DNA from: Thermothelomyces thermophilus ATCC 42464
Lineage: Eukaryota > Ascomycota > Sordariomycetes > Sordariales > Chaetomiaceae
Reading direction: 5' to 3'
Assembly: GCF_000226095.1 (NCBI RefSeq)
Contig: NC_016478.1
Span: forward strand, 2,160,001 to 2,224,000
Length of the DNA: 64,000 nucleotides
Made by a program: the position numbers and the translations under genes
The notes under the pieces: generated by a model
The model's database searches: none
Told to the model about the DNA's origin: nothing
Seen by the model: the letters and a program-made list of their open reading frames with translations, nothing else
Shown here: positions 22,800-34,540 of the stretch, in pieces
Position numbering within the stretch: position 1 is the first letter of the stretch
How the letters are laid out: every line of letters starts with the position of its first letter

Positions 22800-23832
22800 A
22801 TGAGCTCCTTTCTTACCACTGTGTGAGTTGATGATATCTTGCTGTCGCGACGATATACGCAATGGAAACCCAGCGATTGTACCCCTCCCCCACCCCAAAG
22901 TACAGCCGGCGCAGTTCCTTTGGTTTTAGGTGTCATCGGCCCAATCCACAAGGGATCGGCGCCCGACTCTGAACACATGCGCAATGCAAAAGCCAGAACG
23001 CTGACTTTCGCAATCCGCCTAGCAATAACCGGACGAGGAATCAGGTCCGACCTCGAGCCCCGGGCAAAGGTGGCGCTACAAGCTACCAGCTGCGCCAGTA
23101 TGCGGAGGCAACGCTAGGTGGAGGGAGCCTGCGCAAGGTGGTGAAGCTTCCCGAGGGAGAAGACGAGAACGAATGGTTGGCCGTCAACAGTACGCCGAAT
23201 TCCACCGAGACAGTCGCCTGTGCAGTACATAGTTGCTGACCAAGCTCTCAGTGGTGGATTTCTACAACCAGATCAACCTTCTCTATGGCGCCATCACCGA
23301 GTTCTGCTCCCCCCAGACGTGCCCGGAGATGAAGGCGACGGACGAGTAAGACGAGGCTATCCCTTGGGCCATGGACGGCAAGCTGATGGCGCAGGTTCGA
23401 ATACTTGTGGCAGGATTCCGAGAACTACAAACGGCCGACCAAGATGCCCGCGCCGGCATACATCGAGCAGCTGATGTCCTGGGTCCAGAGCAACATCGAC
23501 AACGAAGCAGTCCTGCCGAGCCGCATTGGTAAGACAATCGAGCCTCGAGGACCCCTCGAGGACCAGGATGGCCGAGCTAATCAGGGACAGGCGTGCCATT
23601 CCCCAAGTCGTTCCCGTCTCTGATGCGCCAGATCTTCAAGCGCATGTACCGCGTCTACGCTCACATTTACTGCCACCACTATCCCGTTATCCGTGAGCTT
23701 GGCCTTGAGCCGCATCTCAACACCAGTTTCAAGCAGTATGTGCTCTTCATTGATGAGCATAACCTCGCCAGCGGAAAGGATTACTGGGGCCCACTCGGCG
23801 ACTTGGTGGACAGCATGCTGCGGAGCGACTGA
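22800..23832 (+). CDS. MOB1: MOB1, kinase activator of the mitotic exit / septation network
   Basis: Co-activator of NDR/LATS-type kinases (Dbf2/Sid2) in mitotic exit and septation. Five exons (22800-22822, 23023-23189, 23252-23345, 23395-23528, 23591-23832) join in phase to 219 residues, the standard size. The first coding exon is only 23 bases (MSSFLTT plus two bases); after the 200-bp intron 1 the reading continues [18 protein letters not shown]. Family marks: [74 protein letters not shown] and [20 protein letters not shown], with the Cys2-His2 zinc ligands in CSPQTCPEM and HIYCHHYP. The product should work with BYR4, also in this window, in the same signalling network, though the two are not adjacent. 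Confidence 0.95.
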
Positions 23833-24361
23833 TTACTGCCGCCGTTTTCGGTTGATTCTTCTTTTTTTTTCTTCGATATGTCGGATCGTCGGACTTCTTT
23901 TCATGGCGGCGTTGGGTTTGGCTCGGCCGAGAGGGGACTTTTTTACTAGTGGTTAGGATTTGGGGGGGGGGGGATATGGGGGCGCCGAATGGCAGAACAT
24001 GCGCTTTCATGGTAATCGGGGGTTTCGGTTGGGCAATCTGTAGGAAGGTGGGCGTCCTGTAGACTAGGGGCAGGCTGCTGTGAACAAAAATAAAGTTTGT
24101 GCTGAACAAGACCATTTGAGAGAGACTCGTAGTGTACGGAGGAAAAAAGCAAAACTGGGTTCCGCCAAATGGAGCAACTGCCAAGCCGTCATCCGGTCCC
24201 ACCCGTAACAGCCAGCTTTGCTGCCTGAGGCCACGGCGAAATTGCCGAGCGTGCCAAACCCCGATCTGAAAACTACAGTACCTACAGAGCGAGCTCGCTT
24301 CACGACATTCGAGGTCCATCATCGCACTCAATCCCACCCCCCCCTCCTCCTCTCAGTCACC
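23833..24361. other. Intergenic MOB1 to ATP5
   Basis: Tandem genes; 3' end of MOB1 and promoter of ATP5. A run of 10 or so G lies near 23958-23970. No gene seen. Confidence 0.5.
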
Positions 24362-25350
24362 ATGTTCTCGCGACAGGCATTGCTGCGCTCCGCGCGGACG
24401 GCAGCTCCCCAGCGTGCTCTCCTCGGCCAGACCCGCACCTTCGCCGCGCCGGCCTCGAGCGAGAAGGTGAAGCCTCCGGTCGCCCTCTTCGGCCTCGACG
24501 GCACCTATGCCACTGCTCTGGTACGCGCGCCCCCACCGACCGCCTCAATTGGCTCCTCTCATTTCGAGACTCTGGGATGGATGAGGCGTTGGAGCGATGG
24601 TTCCACGCACTCGATCGTCCTGTCAATTTTGGACCGACGACGGGAATCAGGACACGACTGACCTGCGTCATTTTGCATTGGAATAATAGTACACGGCCGC
24701 CGTCAAGACTTCCTCCCTCGAGCCCACCGCCAAGGGCGTCGCCGCCCTCGGCAACCTGATCCAGAAGGACTCCAAGCTCGTCACCATCCTGGAGGCCCCG
24801 ACCCTGTCCGCCGCCGACAAGAGCGCCATCGTTGCTGAGCTGCAGAAGAGCGCTGGCGTTTCCGGCGAGACCATCAAGAACTTCCTCGAGACCCTCGCCG
24901 AGAACAACCGCCTCGGTCTCCTCCCCGGTGTCTGCAACAAGTTCAACGAGCTCATGAGCGCCGCCCGCGGCGAGGTCGAGATGATCGTTACCAGCGCCCA
25001 GGTAGGGCTCTCCCGGATGTTTATGCGAACGGAAGAGTGGACAGTTTATGAGAGGAATGCGATACTGACGGCTGCTGCGAACTCAATAGCCCCTGGACAA
25101 CAAGACTCTCACCCGCCTTGAGAACGCCGTTTCCAAGTCGAGCTACGTTGGCGCTGGCAAGAAGCTCAAGGTCAAGAACAACGTATGTCTGCCTCTCTCC
25201 GCCCGTGTCTGATACCAAAGTGCTAACGCGACGCAGGTCAACCCTGATATCGTCGGTGGTCTCATCGTCGAGGTCGGCGACAGGACGATCGACCTTAGCG
25301 TCTCCTCCAAGCTTGCCAAGATGAACAAGCTCCTCACCGAAGCCCTGTAA
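24362..25350 (+). CDS. ATP5: F1Fo ATP synthase subunit OSCP (subunit 5)
   Basis: Peripheral-stalk subunit joining F1 to the stator in the inner mitochondrial membrane. Exons 24362-24520, 24690-25001, 25090-25182 and 25237-25350 join in phase to 225 residues. The start MFSRQALLRSARTAAPQRAL is a basic, Ser/Ala-rich mitochondrial presequence; the mature part begins near FAAPASSEKVKPPVALFGLD. Conserved OSCP blocks are LFGLDGTYATALYTAAVK, FLETLAENNRLGLLPGVCNK and the C-terminal VNPDIVGGLIVEVGDRTIDL followed by SVSSKLAKMNKLL. All four splice junctions have standard signals. No oddities. Confidence 0.97.
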
Positions 25351-26494
25351 ACTTACCCATCCTTTTGTAGCAATGGAACTGTGTTGGACCGGGATCCGGG
25401 CGCCTGAAAGAGACGGGACCTAAGCGCGGAGAGGCTCGCGGTCTGCTTTGGAGGGACCCTTGTGTATATCAGCCGAATAGATGCCCCTTCCGCTGGTTTC
25501 ACTCGAATTCACGCGTCATAATCTATCTGAGCAGCCAGGCATAGGTTTTTTTTTTCTTTTTTCTTTTCGAGCAGCAGACCGAGCCCGGCGAGCATGGCTC
25601 AAGTTTTTTTTGACGCTTGACGGCACGCATATCGCCGTTGACCAGATGAATTTGCCTGATTTCGTACGAGCTGATCCTGAAACAGTCCGTTGTCGAGACT
25701 CCGGGTCGCATATGCCATGCCATACACCGTCAAACCTGCAACTTTTGAATTAATTAGAGACGACCCGTGTTCTCTGGATATCGACGAGAATCTCGTTGCT
25801 AGCTAGGCATTTTACACCGTCGAACCCGAGCTATGTCTTTGACGCCGGTTCGTGTACAAGTGAAAGTGAATATAAGAATAGGGGCGTGGCTCATTCCATT
25901 CTTCCTTCTTTCTCAAGAGCAAAAGGCACAATCAAAGAAGGAAAAAAAGGAGGTGAAATCAGAACTTTCCCATAGTTAGGGGGGGTCAGAACTGCAAAAA
26001 AGAATTGATGGTACCTTGCGTCAGCCGCGAATCGAACGCGGGGCCCATCGATGGCAACGATGGATTTTACCACTAAACCACTGACGCCTCGATGGTTTGG
26101 ATCACCGGCAATTGGGCCTAGGTGTGACAGGCCCTGCAACTGCCCCTCGCAACCGACTGACCATCCCCTCCCCCCACTCATAACGAAGTGACCCCTTTTG
26201 CGGTCACAAGAGCCTTTGATGAGCTCGGAATATCCATAGCAGCCCATTATGGAAGTAGTTAGCGCTCAAAACATACATGCATACCCAATCTCAGGTCTAT
26301 GTATCTAGTACATCCAATCAATCCCCATCTATCTATCTATCCAAGCATCCTTTGATTTGCAACGCAAATAAGTCCGCAGGCAGCTCGCTCGTACACCTTG
26401 GAACACCCCATATCCCCAGATTCCGTCCGATTCAACGTCTTTGCGACGCTTAGAGGGGGTAGAGGTAGAGGGAGGGGGAACTCCCGAACTCCTA
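25351..26494. other. Convergent intergenic region containing a tRNA
   Basis: Between ATP5 (+) and the GH63-like gene (-). Apart from the tRNA-Gly on the minus strand I see no gene. Short ATCT repeats occur near 26325-26342. Confidence 0.5.
26017..26087 (-). tRNA. tRNA-Gly (anticodon GCC)
   Basis: The minus strand folds into a complete cloverleaf of about 71 bases: acceptor stem GCGTCAG paired with CTGACGC, D-loop with TGGTTTAGTGGTAAAA, anticodon stem CCATCG/CGATGG around the loop TTGCCAT (anticodon GCC), and T-arm CGCGTTCGATTCGCG. No intron. It is the usual fungal glycine tRNA for GGC/GGU codons. Internal A and B boxes (TGGTTTAGTGG, GTTCGATTC) are intact. Confidence 0.96.
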
Positions 26495-29400
26495 CTAAGC
26501 CTTGGTCTCGAATTCGTCCCCTTCGAGAGTCTCATATCCATCCTCTAGCCTCTCCATCTTGACCTTCTCGAGCTGCTGGGTGATGTACGAATGCAGGTGC
26601 GCGTCCGCCTCGGCCCTCGCCTTGACCCTTTCCGGATCGTTGAGCAGCGCCGGGTTGACTGACCCCCTTCTTAAAGAATTCGTTCCGCCGCCACCCTCGC
26701 CATTCTCGTCCTCGTCACTGTGCCCGTCATACCCGACGTTGAGGTTTATATCGCTTACGCTGTAGTCGCTGCGGGCGGCGAGCGAGCGGCTGGTCGAGCT
26801 GCGGCGGAGGCGCGGGGCGGTAGGGGAGAGCATAGGGGTCTGGGGCCCGTTCAGGTATGCGCCGCGGTGGAGGATGTCGTCAAAGTAGTGGGACAGACCA
26901 GCACGCGGGGTGCGTGGGGTTTGTGGGAGGCGGCAGTTTACGCTTGTGAAGAAGGAGCCGTCAGTATGGTTTGGGGGGGTTAAGAGGGGGAAGCGGGAAA
27001 GGGGGGAAAACATACCCAGTGTCGTGGATCATCCGTGCGATGAGGCCTGTCCAACCACATTGATGGGTTGCACCAAGGCCGCGGCCGGTGTCTCCGTCAA
27101 AGAACTCGTAGAACCAGAGATAGTCTCTCCAATGCGGATCGAAGTCGAGGATGTCGTTGCCGCCGTTGATGCTGCGGCGGCCGTCGTTGTCGCGAGCAAA
27201 GAGATGCTGCAGCCGGTGCTGTATCTCCTCCGAGACATGCCCAAGATGCATGTAATCGCCTGATCCCACGGGGCACTCGACTTTCAGATCCTGTCCAAAA
27301 AATAGGTAGAAGCGCTGGAGCGACTCGACCAGGAGGAAGTTGACACACAGCCAGATTGGTCCCCGCCAGTTGCTGTTGCCGCCGAAAAGGCCGCTGTCCG
27401 AGTCGCCAGGGACATAGCCGACCTTGAAGACCTGGCCGTTAACTTGCATGGAGTAAGGGTGATCCTTGTGGTACTTGGACAGGGAACGGATACCATGTGG
27501 GCTCAAGAATTCGTCTTCATCCAGCATACGCTCGAGGATCTTGATGAGCCGCTCCTTGTTCACAAGCGACAGGAGGATCCTGTTGCCCTTGCCGCGGGTG
27601 CGGATGCTGTGCATTGTCCTTTCGGCAACATCGCAGCGGTTGGCCATGAACCACTCAACGCGCTTTTTGAAGGTGGGGAGCTTGTTGATGAGCTCGGGTT
27701 CGAGCGTGAGAGTCGCGTACAGGGGGATCAGGCCAACCAGGGACCTGACAGGCATCTGCTGAATCCAGGGGCCGCCCCACGAAATCGCGTCGTAGTAGAA
27801 GCCGTCTTCTTCGTTCCAGAGCGACTTCTCGTCCTTCTGACCCATCCGGAACGTCATGGCGTCACTGATGAGGACAAAGTGCTCAAAGAACTTGGTAGCA
27901 ATGTCCTCGTAGATCCGCCGATGTTTGGCGAGCTCCAGGGCAATGTTGAGCATGTTGAGACAGTAGAAAGCCATCCAGCCCGTGCTGTCCGCTTGTTCCA
28001 GCGTGCCGCCGGTTGGGAGTGGCTCCGAGCGGTTGAACAAGCCGATGTTATCCAGCCCGAGGAAGCCACCCTCAAAGACATTCTTGCCCTCAACGTCTTT
28101 CCGGTTCACCCACCAGGTGAAGTTGAGCAACAACTTCTGAAAGACCCGCTCGAGGAAGTCGAGGTCTTGCCTGCCGTACAACTTGCGCTCGATCTTGAAC
28201 ACGCGGAACGTCGCCCAGGCGTGGACAGGAGGATTGACATCGCCAAAGTTCCACTCGTATCTATCCGAGGTCAGTAGATCAATTCTACGGAGAAGAGAGT
28301 CTTCCTTAGTTGGAAACTCACGCAGGAAGTTGGCCATTGGGATGGCAGTACCACTCGCGGGTGAAGAGATCCAGCTGCTTCTTGGCGAAGTCCGGGTCCA
28401 TCATGGCCAATGTGATGCAGTGGAAGCTCGTATCCCACGCGGCGAAGAATGGGTACTCCCAGGAGTCTGGCATCGAGAGAATGTCGTCACAGTGCAAGTG
28501 TTTCCAGGCAGCGTTGCGAATCCCCTTCCGGCCGGGTGGCGGCGGCGGCTGGCTGGGGTCGCCATGTGCCCACTCGTCCCAGATGAACAGGTAGTGTTGC
28601 TTGCACCACATCATACCGGCGAAGGCCTGCCTCTGGATGTTGCGGAGATCATCAGACATCGGCAGGGGGCTGATGTGGTAATAAAAATCGTCAGCTTCCT
28701 CCCGCTTCCTCTCAATGATATCGTCGAATTCCTCCTCATCGAGGTATGTCTCGGCTTTCCTGGAGAATCGGAAGCGAACAACTGGCTCTGTCAGTTCCCA
28801 TTTCCAACATCTGAAGCGCGGAGATATGCCTACCTGCGCACTCGCCAGGATTGACACCGCCTGCTTCATTGAACGCGAACCAGGCGGCCGCTTTGGTTCC
28901 AACCTGAGCCGGATTCACGGCGTCCTTCTCGCGGTTAACGATGTAGCGATGGAACGCGTCCTTGACGTATTTTGACTCATTTTTCCCACCATACAGGAGC
29001 TCAAAGTTCGTTTCGTTCTCAGTAAAGAGCAAGTCCGGCTGAACATCCTCCCCGCTAGGTCCGACGCCGGGCGATGGCGAGAAGAGGACATAACGCTCTC
29101 CTAAGCGGTGATGCTTCGACTTTATCAAGTTCTCATCGTAGACACCCATAGAAGGCCGGTTCTCTGCGGGTTCGCGGCCCCATGACCAGGTATTCCGGAA
29201 CCAGACGTGCGGGATGATGTGGAGAGGTGCGCGCTCGGGGCCCCTGTTCCATGCAGTCACGCGGAAGAGGAGCTCATCCGGGTCATCGTCTTCCTTGGCG
29301 GTTTCGATGAAGATATCCCAGTAGCGGTCCTCGTCGAAGACGCCGGTGTCGAGAATCTGATATTCCCTGTCCTGTTTGCCGCGCCTCGCATTCTCCTTGA

Positions 29401-30136
29401 GCAGATCCTCGTAAGGGAACTCCTTCTGCGGGTACTTGTACAGGTATTTCATATACGAGTGCTATGACAGATAAGCTTCCGAATCATCTCGGGTGGGCAC
29501 GCCCTGATCTTACCGTCTGCCGGTGTCAAAGTTAGCTGGAGACTTCACCGGCAACACGGTGTACAAATAACTCACTGGCGTATTGTCCAAGTGAAAATGA
29601 GCCTCCTTGATGCTCTCACCGTGGTTCCCCTGTGGGTTGGACAAGCCGAACAGTCGTTCCTTGAGGAATGGGCTAGGCAGGCGCAGTTAGCAGGCTGGCC
29701 ACAGCAGCGTTGCAGGGTGCAATTGAACCATACTCCTTCTCGTTCCAGAAAGCAAACGCAATGTTCTGCAGGCCATGCGTGTCGCAAACACCAGCAATGC
29801 CGTCCTCGCCCCATCTGTACGCGCGGGACCGGGCATGATCGTGCGGGAAGTCTTTCGCGATATTCGAGGTCAGCGGAAGCAAAAAGGCGTCGACGGTTCC
29901 AGATAACTTACGACTCCAAGCATCTCCGTCCGCGCTGTAATCCTCGCGCACTGCATGGGCTCAGTCAGACGCGACAACCTTCACGCACGCCCGCTGGAAA
30001 GGGAGTACTCACCGGTCGCCCACTGCCTCTCAGAGAGGTAGGATCCCCATTTCTTCCAGTACTTCTTCCGCTCGCGGTCCTCCTTCAACCTCCGCTCTTC
30101 TTCGGTGAGGTACTCGTGGCCATCGAAGACAGGCAT
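26495..30136 (-). CDS. GH63-like glucosidase (cytosolic, bacterial-type family)
   Basis: Large protein of the GH63-like family shared by fungi and bacteria; likely an alpha-glucosidase-type (alpha/alpha)6 enzyme, substrate unknown. The Met at 30136 opens [20 protein letters not shown], with no signal peptide. Early exons 30013-30136, 29912-29950, 29734-29851 and 29576-29672 lead to a predicted 3-nt exon at 29514-29516, then the exon starting at 29461. Conserved marks: [41 protein letters not shown]-like, [60 protein letters not shown], and near the end [27 protein letters not shown] and WDTSFH carry the acidic residues expected in the active site. A disordered Ser/Arg-rich C-tail ([20 protein letters not shown]) follows the catalytic part. 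Further introns lie near 28800-28840, 28263-28322 and 26945-27015. Confidence 0.85.
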
Positions 30137-31062
30137 GGTGCGCTCGCAGAAATGACGTTAGGCCCCTCGAGAACCGGCGCAACTTCTCCCCTCGTCTTGC
30201 CGCTCGCAAACCAACTCGACCCAAAAAAGACGGGAGGCCTTAGAAAGCGCCAGTACCGAAGAAAATGCAATGGCGAGCTGCTCAACAAGTGGGAAGAAGA
30301 AAAATATAATAGCAAGCGAGAGAAAAAAAAAAGGGAGACAAAGTCAGGCTGAAATCAATAAATCTAGTTGTTGGTCAGGGGTCGCTAGCTTGTGAAACTT
30401 GGACCAGACCAGACAACTAACTGCCGGTACCTTATCGAAGAATGGAGGGGTCGAAGCATCCTGTTGGCCCTATGTTGGTAGCTCCCACTAGTGTAGGAGC
30501 CCAATTGCCAGGCCTCGCCCGCTGACAAGGCCAGCCTGTGACGTCAAGACGCGGCGCCAACGCAAGCCCCGCCGTCGCCTTGAAGCAGGGCGCCGCGCTT
30601 GGCAGTTGCGCCGCAACGGGACGCTTGCCCTGTACCTTATGCAAGGCAGGATCAGGCAAGGACCGCATCGTTCTCAGAAAAGCGGGCCAATCAAGGTGGC
30701 CGCTGGAGCCCACGCTGCCCACTACGCTCTGGCCCTGGCCTTGGCCAAGGGCCCAGGGTTCCTGAAACCCTCATGACGGATCGAGGCAAGGGCAAGATGA
30801 GGAAGAAATAAATAACACCTAGTGCTCCACTTGACATTCAGATAATGCAGGACGATGACGCTTGTTTCCTCATGGCAATGCGATTATGGCTGAAAGAACA
30901 GTAATAAGACAGGAGAGAAAATGGCAGAATACGTCTCCTCGTACCCTGGGATATCAACCATTGCGCCCAACCCCGCGCCCTTTCCGCCAGGATGAACCCA
31001 CCAGCGCAGACTGGAATAACCGTTAACCTGGAAAAGCCGGAAACACTTTGCAGAAACAGATG
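30137..31062. other. Intergenic GH63-like / PTC5
   Basis: Holds the promoter of the GH63-like gene and the 3' end of PTC5. No gene supported. Confidence 0.5.
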
Positions 31063-33037
31063 TCACAGCTTGGCCTCGACAGGCTCCTTTGCCGGCGCGG
31101 TCGCGTCCAGATTCACCACCACCTCGCCCGTCCGCTCGCCGTTTCCGAAGAAGATGACCTGCACCGTCAAGTCGTCCCGATACCGCCTCGAGAAGGGAGC
31201 CGGCAGCGTCAGCAGCGCCGATACCTGCTCCTGATTCTTGCCACCGAGCGCGTTGCGCACCAGGTGTGTGGCGGCGTTGGGATCCTGCACGACGAACTTG
31301 TCGGACGAGCCTCCCCACTGCCGCGCCCCGCGGAACGGAGTCTTCTGCCCGCCGCCGGCGTCTGTCTCCCGGGGCGCTTCGACAGGCAGACCGCCCCTGG
31401 TGCCGCGCGATCCAAAGATGCGCGTCCAGACCGAGTCGAACTGCGAGGCGGAGTCGCTCTTGGTGATCTGCTGGCTCTCGAGCCACTTGCCGACCAGGCC
31501 AACAACCTCCTCGTTGGTGAGCATCTCCCAGAGGCCATCGGTCGCCATGACGACAAAGTCGCCGTTCTCCGGCTCAATCTTGGTTGTGCTGATGACCGGC
31601 TCGGCGGTCACGTATGGGGGGGTCTTGAGGAAGGACGAGACGGAGCGGGCAAAGAAGTGCTGCCTCAGCTTCTCCGAAACCTCGCGGGTCCACTTGTAGC
31701 TGGCGTCTCCAAAGGCGCGTGTAGGTTCCAATCCACCCAGGACACGGCCGTTGCGGACGACGTGCGGCTCGTTGGGGTGCTGCTTCTGTAGCCGGGCCGC
31801 CTCGTCGGGGTTGCTGCCCGTCTGGTCGACCGAGAGCGGCGTGGCAACCCACTTGCCCGACGCTGACCGGCGACCCAGGACGGCCCGTGAGTCGCCCGTG
31901 CATGCGACGCGTAGCAACTTGGACCGGCTGTCGTAGAATGAGAGGAGCGCGCAGGAGCCGGACAGGGCCGGGGCCAGCAGCTCGGCGGCGGCAATCTTAT
32001 TGTTGGCTTGCAAGACCTTCTGCACGCTCTGGTTGACGATATCGTCGTCCAGTTTAAGGAAGCCCCTCTTGATGGCGGCGTCGACTGCCTCCTGCGACGG
32101 CATGAGATTCGCTGCCCTATACGTGTCGTTCAGTTCGCGGGCGACGAATGTGACGAGAGCCTGGCGCAGCTTTGCCGAGGTCGTCCATCCACTGTACACA
32201 CACACCAGCGGTCAGCAATCCATGTATTGCACCCACGGGTCCCCAGCCAGGGAGAAAAAAATAGAAGGAAAAAAAAAAACATTCGACTCACGAATGGCCG
32301 TCAAAGACACCCCAGAACATCCAGTCGCTACTCCCGTGAGCCTCGCTCTTGTCCGGTATCTCGACGATTTTCTCGGCATGGTCATCCTCGATGGGGTCGT
32401 TGCTAGGCAGCTGCACGACATCGTAGCGCACTACGCCCTGGCCGCGATTGACATAGTACGACTCCTCGTTCCTGCGGAGCATCTGGGTCGCCTGCTCGGG
32501 GGTCAACATCTCGATGACTCTCCTCCCGTCGTCGCTCGTCGTCTTGGAGATTGGCCCGTCGCCGACAAAGGTGCCCGTGTGCAGCTCGTCGGCGCCGATG
32601 ACCAAGACGGACCGGGTCTGCGCTGCGGCGGCGCCCGTCGCGGTCGACGTGCTGCTCGACGAGGACGAGGACGAGTACGCCCGCTTGACGAGGCTGTCGG
32701 TGGCGTTGCCGTTGTACGAGTAGTACGCGCCGTAGCCGACCAGCGCCGATACCAGCGCCACGGACGCCCGGCGGAGAGACATGGATGATCGCAGCGGTTC
32801 GCCGGGCACCGGTGCGTGCTCGGCCGCCCGCAGGCGGTTGCTGGTGCTGGTGCTGCTACTGCTGCGGGCAGGTGGGGACGTGGACAGGAATCGGCGGGTC
32901 GAGGCTGCGGCGGCGGCGCTCCGCCTGGTCGCGGTTGGCAGGAGCAGCGGAGATAGGCCCCGGCGAGTGCTAAAGCGAAGGCCCCAGGCGCTGCATTGGA
33001 TGCTTGTGCGGAACGCGTGGACGGCGGCGCGACGCAT
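31063..33037 (-). CDS. PTC5: PTC5-type PP2C phosphatase (pyruvate dehydrogenase phosphatase), mitochondrial
   Basis: PPM-family Ser/Thr phosphatase that in yeast dephosphorylates and activates the pyruvate dehydrogenase E1 subunit. Exons 32292-33037 and 31063-32191 join in phase to 624 residues (the frame also has an upstream Met at 33064). The N-terminus is rich in Arg, Ser and Ala (MRRAAVHAFRTSIQCSAWGL), as expected for import into mitochondria, followed near residue 90 by a hydrophobic stretch (ASVALVSALVGYGAYYSYNG) that may anchor it in the inner membrane. PP2C motifs: FWGVFDGHSGWTTS (metal-binding Asp and Gly), LLRVACTGDSRAVLG, GGLEPTRAFGD, GDFVVMATDGLWEMLTNEE and RYRDDLTVQVIFFGNG. A poly-Ser run near residue 125 is low complexity. 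The intron starts inside the codon for Ser of DGHS. Confidence 0.92.
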
Positions 33038-34540
33038 TGCTGAGATGATAAAAGATGGGCCCAATCTCAGAAGGATCGGGGTCCCGGGACGAGTTTGCAG
33101 TTCGGGGATTCGAGATCCGCCTTGATGGTTGCCTGTTACAGCGACGGAAACCCTAACCCTGGAATTCCCGATTTCAGACTAGGTAGGTACCTACCTAACT
33201 TAATTTGACATTTTCTGTTCGCTGAGGCTCTTAGTTTGTTTTGCTGTTGACAAGAACTTATAGAGACATAATCAGAATCACACTTCTCTCTGAACCCGGT
33301 AGACGTCAAAAGAATGAAGACAGATTCCAAGGAGTACTCTCGGTGTGATAATTAGAAAGCCACTCAAATATGATTTTCCGAAGTTTGAGTCATGTTGAGT
33401 CCATTCAGGTTAGGTACAGTAAGAACTCGATACTTGCTACTAGATAATTACCTACATGGATATATTCACGATAAATAAAATGTGCTCGCCTACAAAGGAT
33501 CTAGTCTGGCAACCAGGGCCATTTCCTAATTCTCTGCTGAGCTGTCACAGCTCCTTCACCACGTTACCCCTTGCAGCAAGTGTATTCAGGGTTGTCTCAG
33601 CTAAATACGACCTAGGCTACCTAGCGTTGTGCATTGATCTACGGAAACTGTCAGGTTCCTCCTTTCCCGATCATTGCTGAACTTGGAGTTTCGGAAAGTC
33701 TTGATGAATCCGAGCTGGAATCTAATTACATCATTTCCTTCATAGGAATCCAGGTCAAATACCATAACATCTCTTAATTTTCAATCAGATTTCGGTTCTG
33801 AGCTTGTCTGCCAACCATCACGAAAACAAATTGGAATCGATTCGCGGTCGCACCTGGCATACCAGACCTGGAAACATGCACCAAATTCCAATCGACACAA
33901 GTTATCGGTTAACATGATTCCAAAGCTCAACCCTCGGTTCCCTTGACCACCATGACAATCCAGCCGAGAATTGCTAGCCAAGTGACTACCTAACTTGCGC
34001 AGAGGGGAAGAGAGGTTTGATAACCGATGCTCGGAAACAGAGCTCGCTCGGTGCTTCAGAAACAGAAGCCGCTGCCGTCGTGGGAAATGGAGCACTGCTG
34101 AGAGCAGCATTCGGTGTAGCGATTGGTGCAGTCACCGCCTGAGGGAATGCAAAGTTTCTCGAGCATGTCTTCTCCGTGGGGATCGTGGGTCGTGGGGTTG
34201 CCGGAGGCTGAGCTTCTAGAACCCCACACACACTGTGCCGATGGGCCTCTCACATGCGAGACTTCAAGCCGGTGGTTCAAACAACAATGAAACCAAGCAC
34301 TGAACGCGATTGAGCAAGCTCTGAATTGGAACGGCCGGCTCATTCTTATCAATTCTTTATTTTGTCATGTTTTGGCCTCCAGAATTCACAACATTTCGAT
34401 TTAACGGTTTATATCGATATTTCCCCTCCCCACAAAACCCCCCCACCAAGATCGCTTCGAGTCAACTCCCACCGAACAGCTCCGTCCTGATCAACCACTC
34501 TCCTGAGCCGCGGATGCATTCTTAAGGACCAGTATCTCTA
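33038..34540. other. AT-rich 1.5-kb divergent intergenic region
   Basis: Noticeably richer in A+T than its surroundings between about 33170 and 33960, with palindromes built from TAGGTA/TACCTA (18-base perfect palindrome at about 33180-33199). No gene supported. The AT bias could reflect old repeat-induced point mutation, but no element is recognisable. Confidence 0.45.

Noticed and set aside
33145-33165. CCCTAACCCT, telomere-like sequence
   Set aside because: Fewer than two repeat units and in the middle of gene-bearing DNA; chance or trivial.
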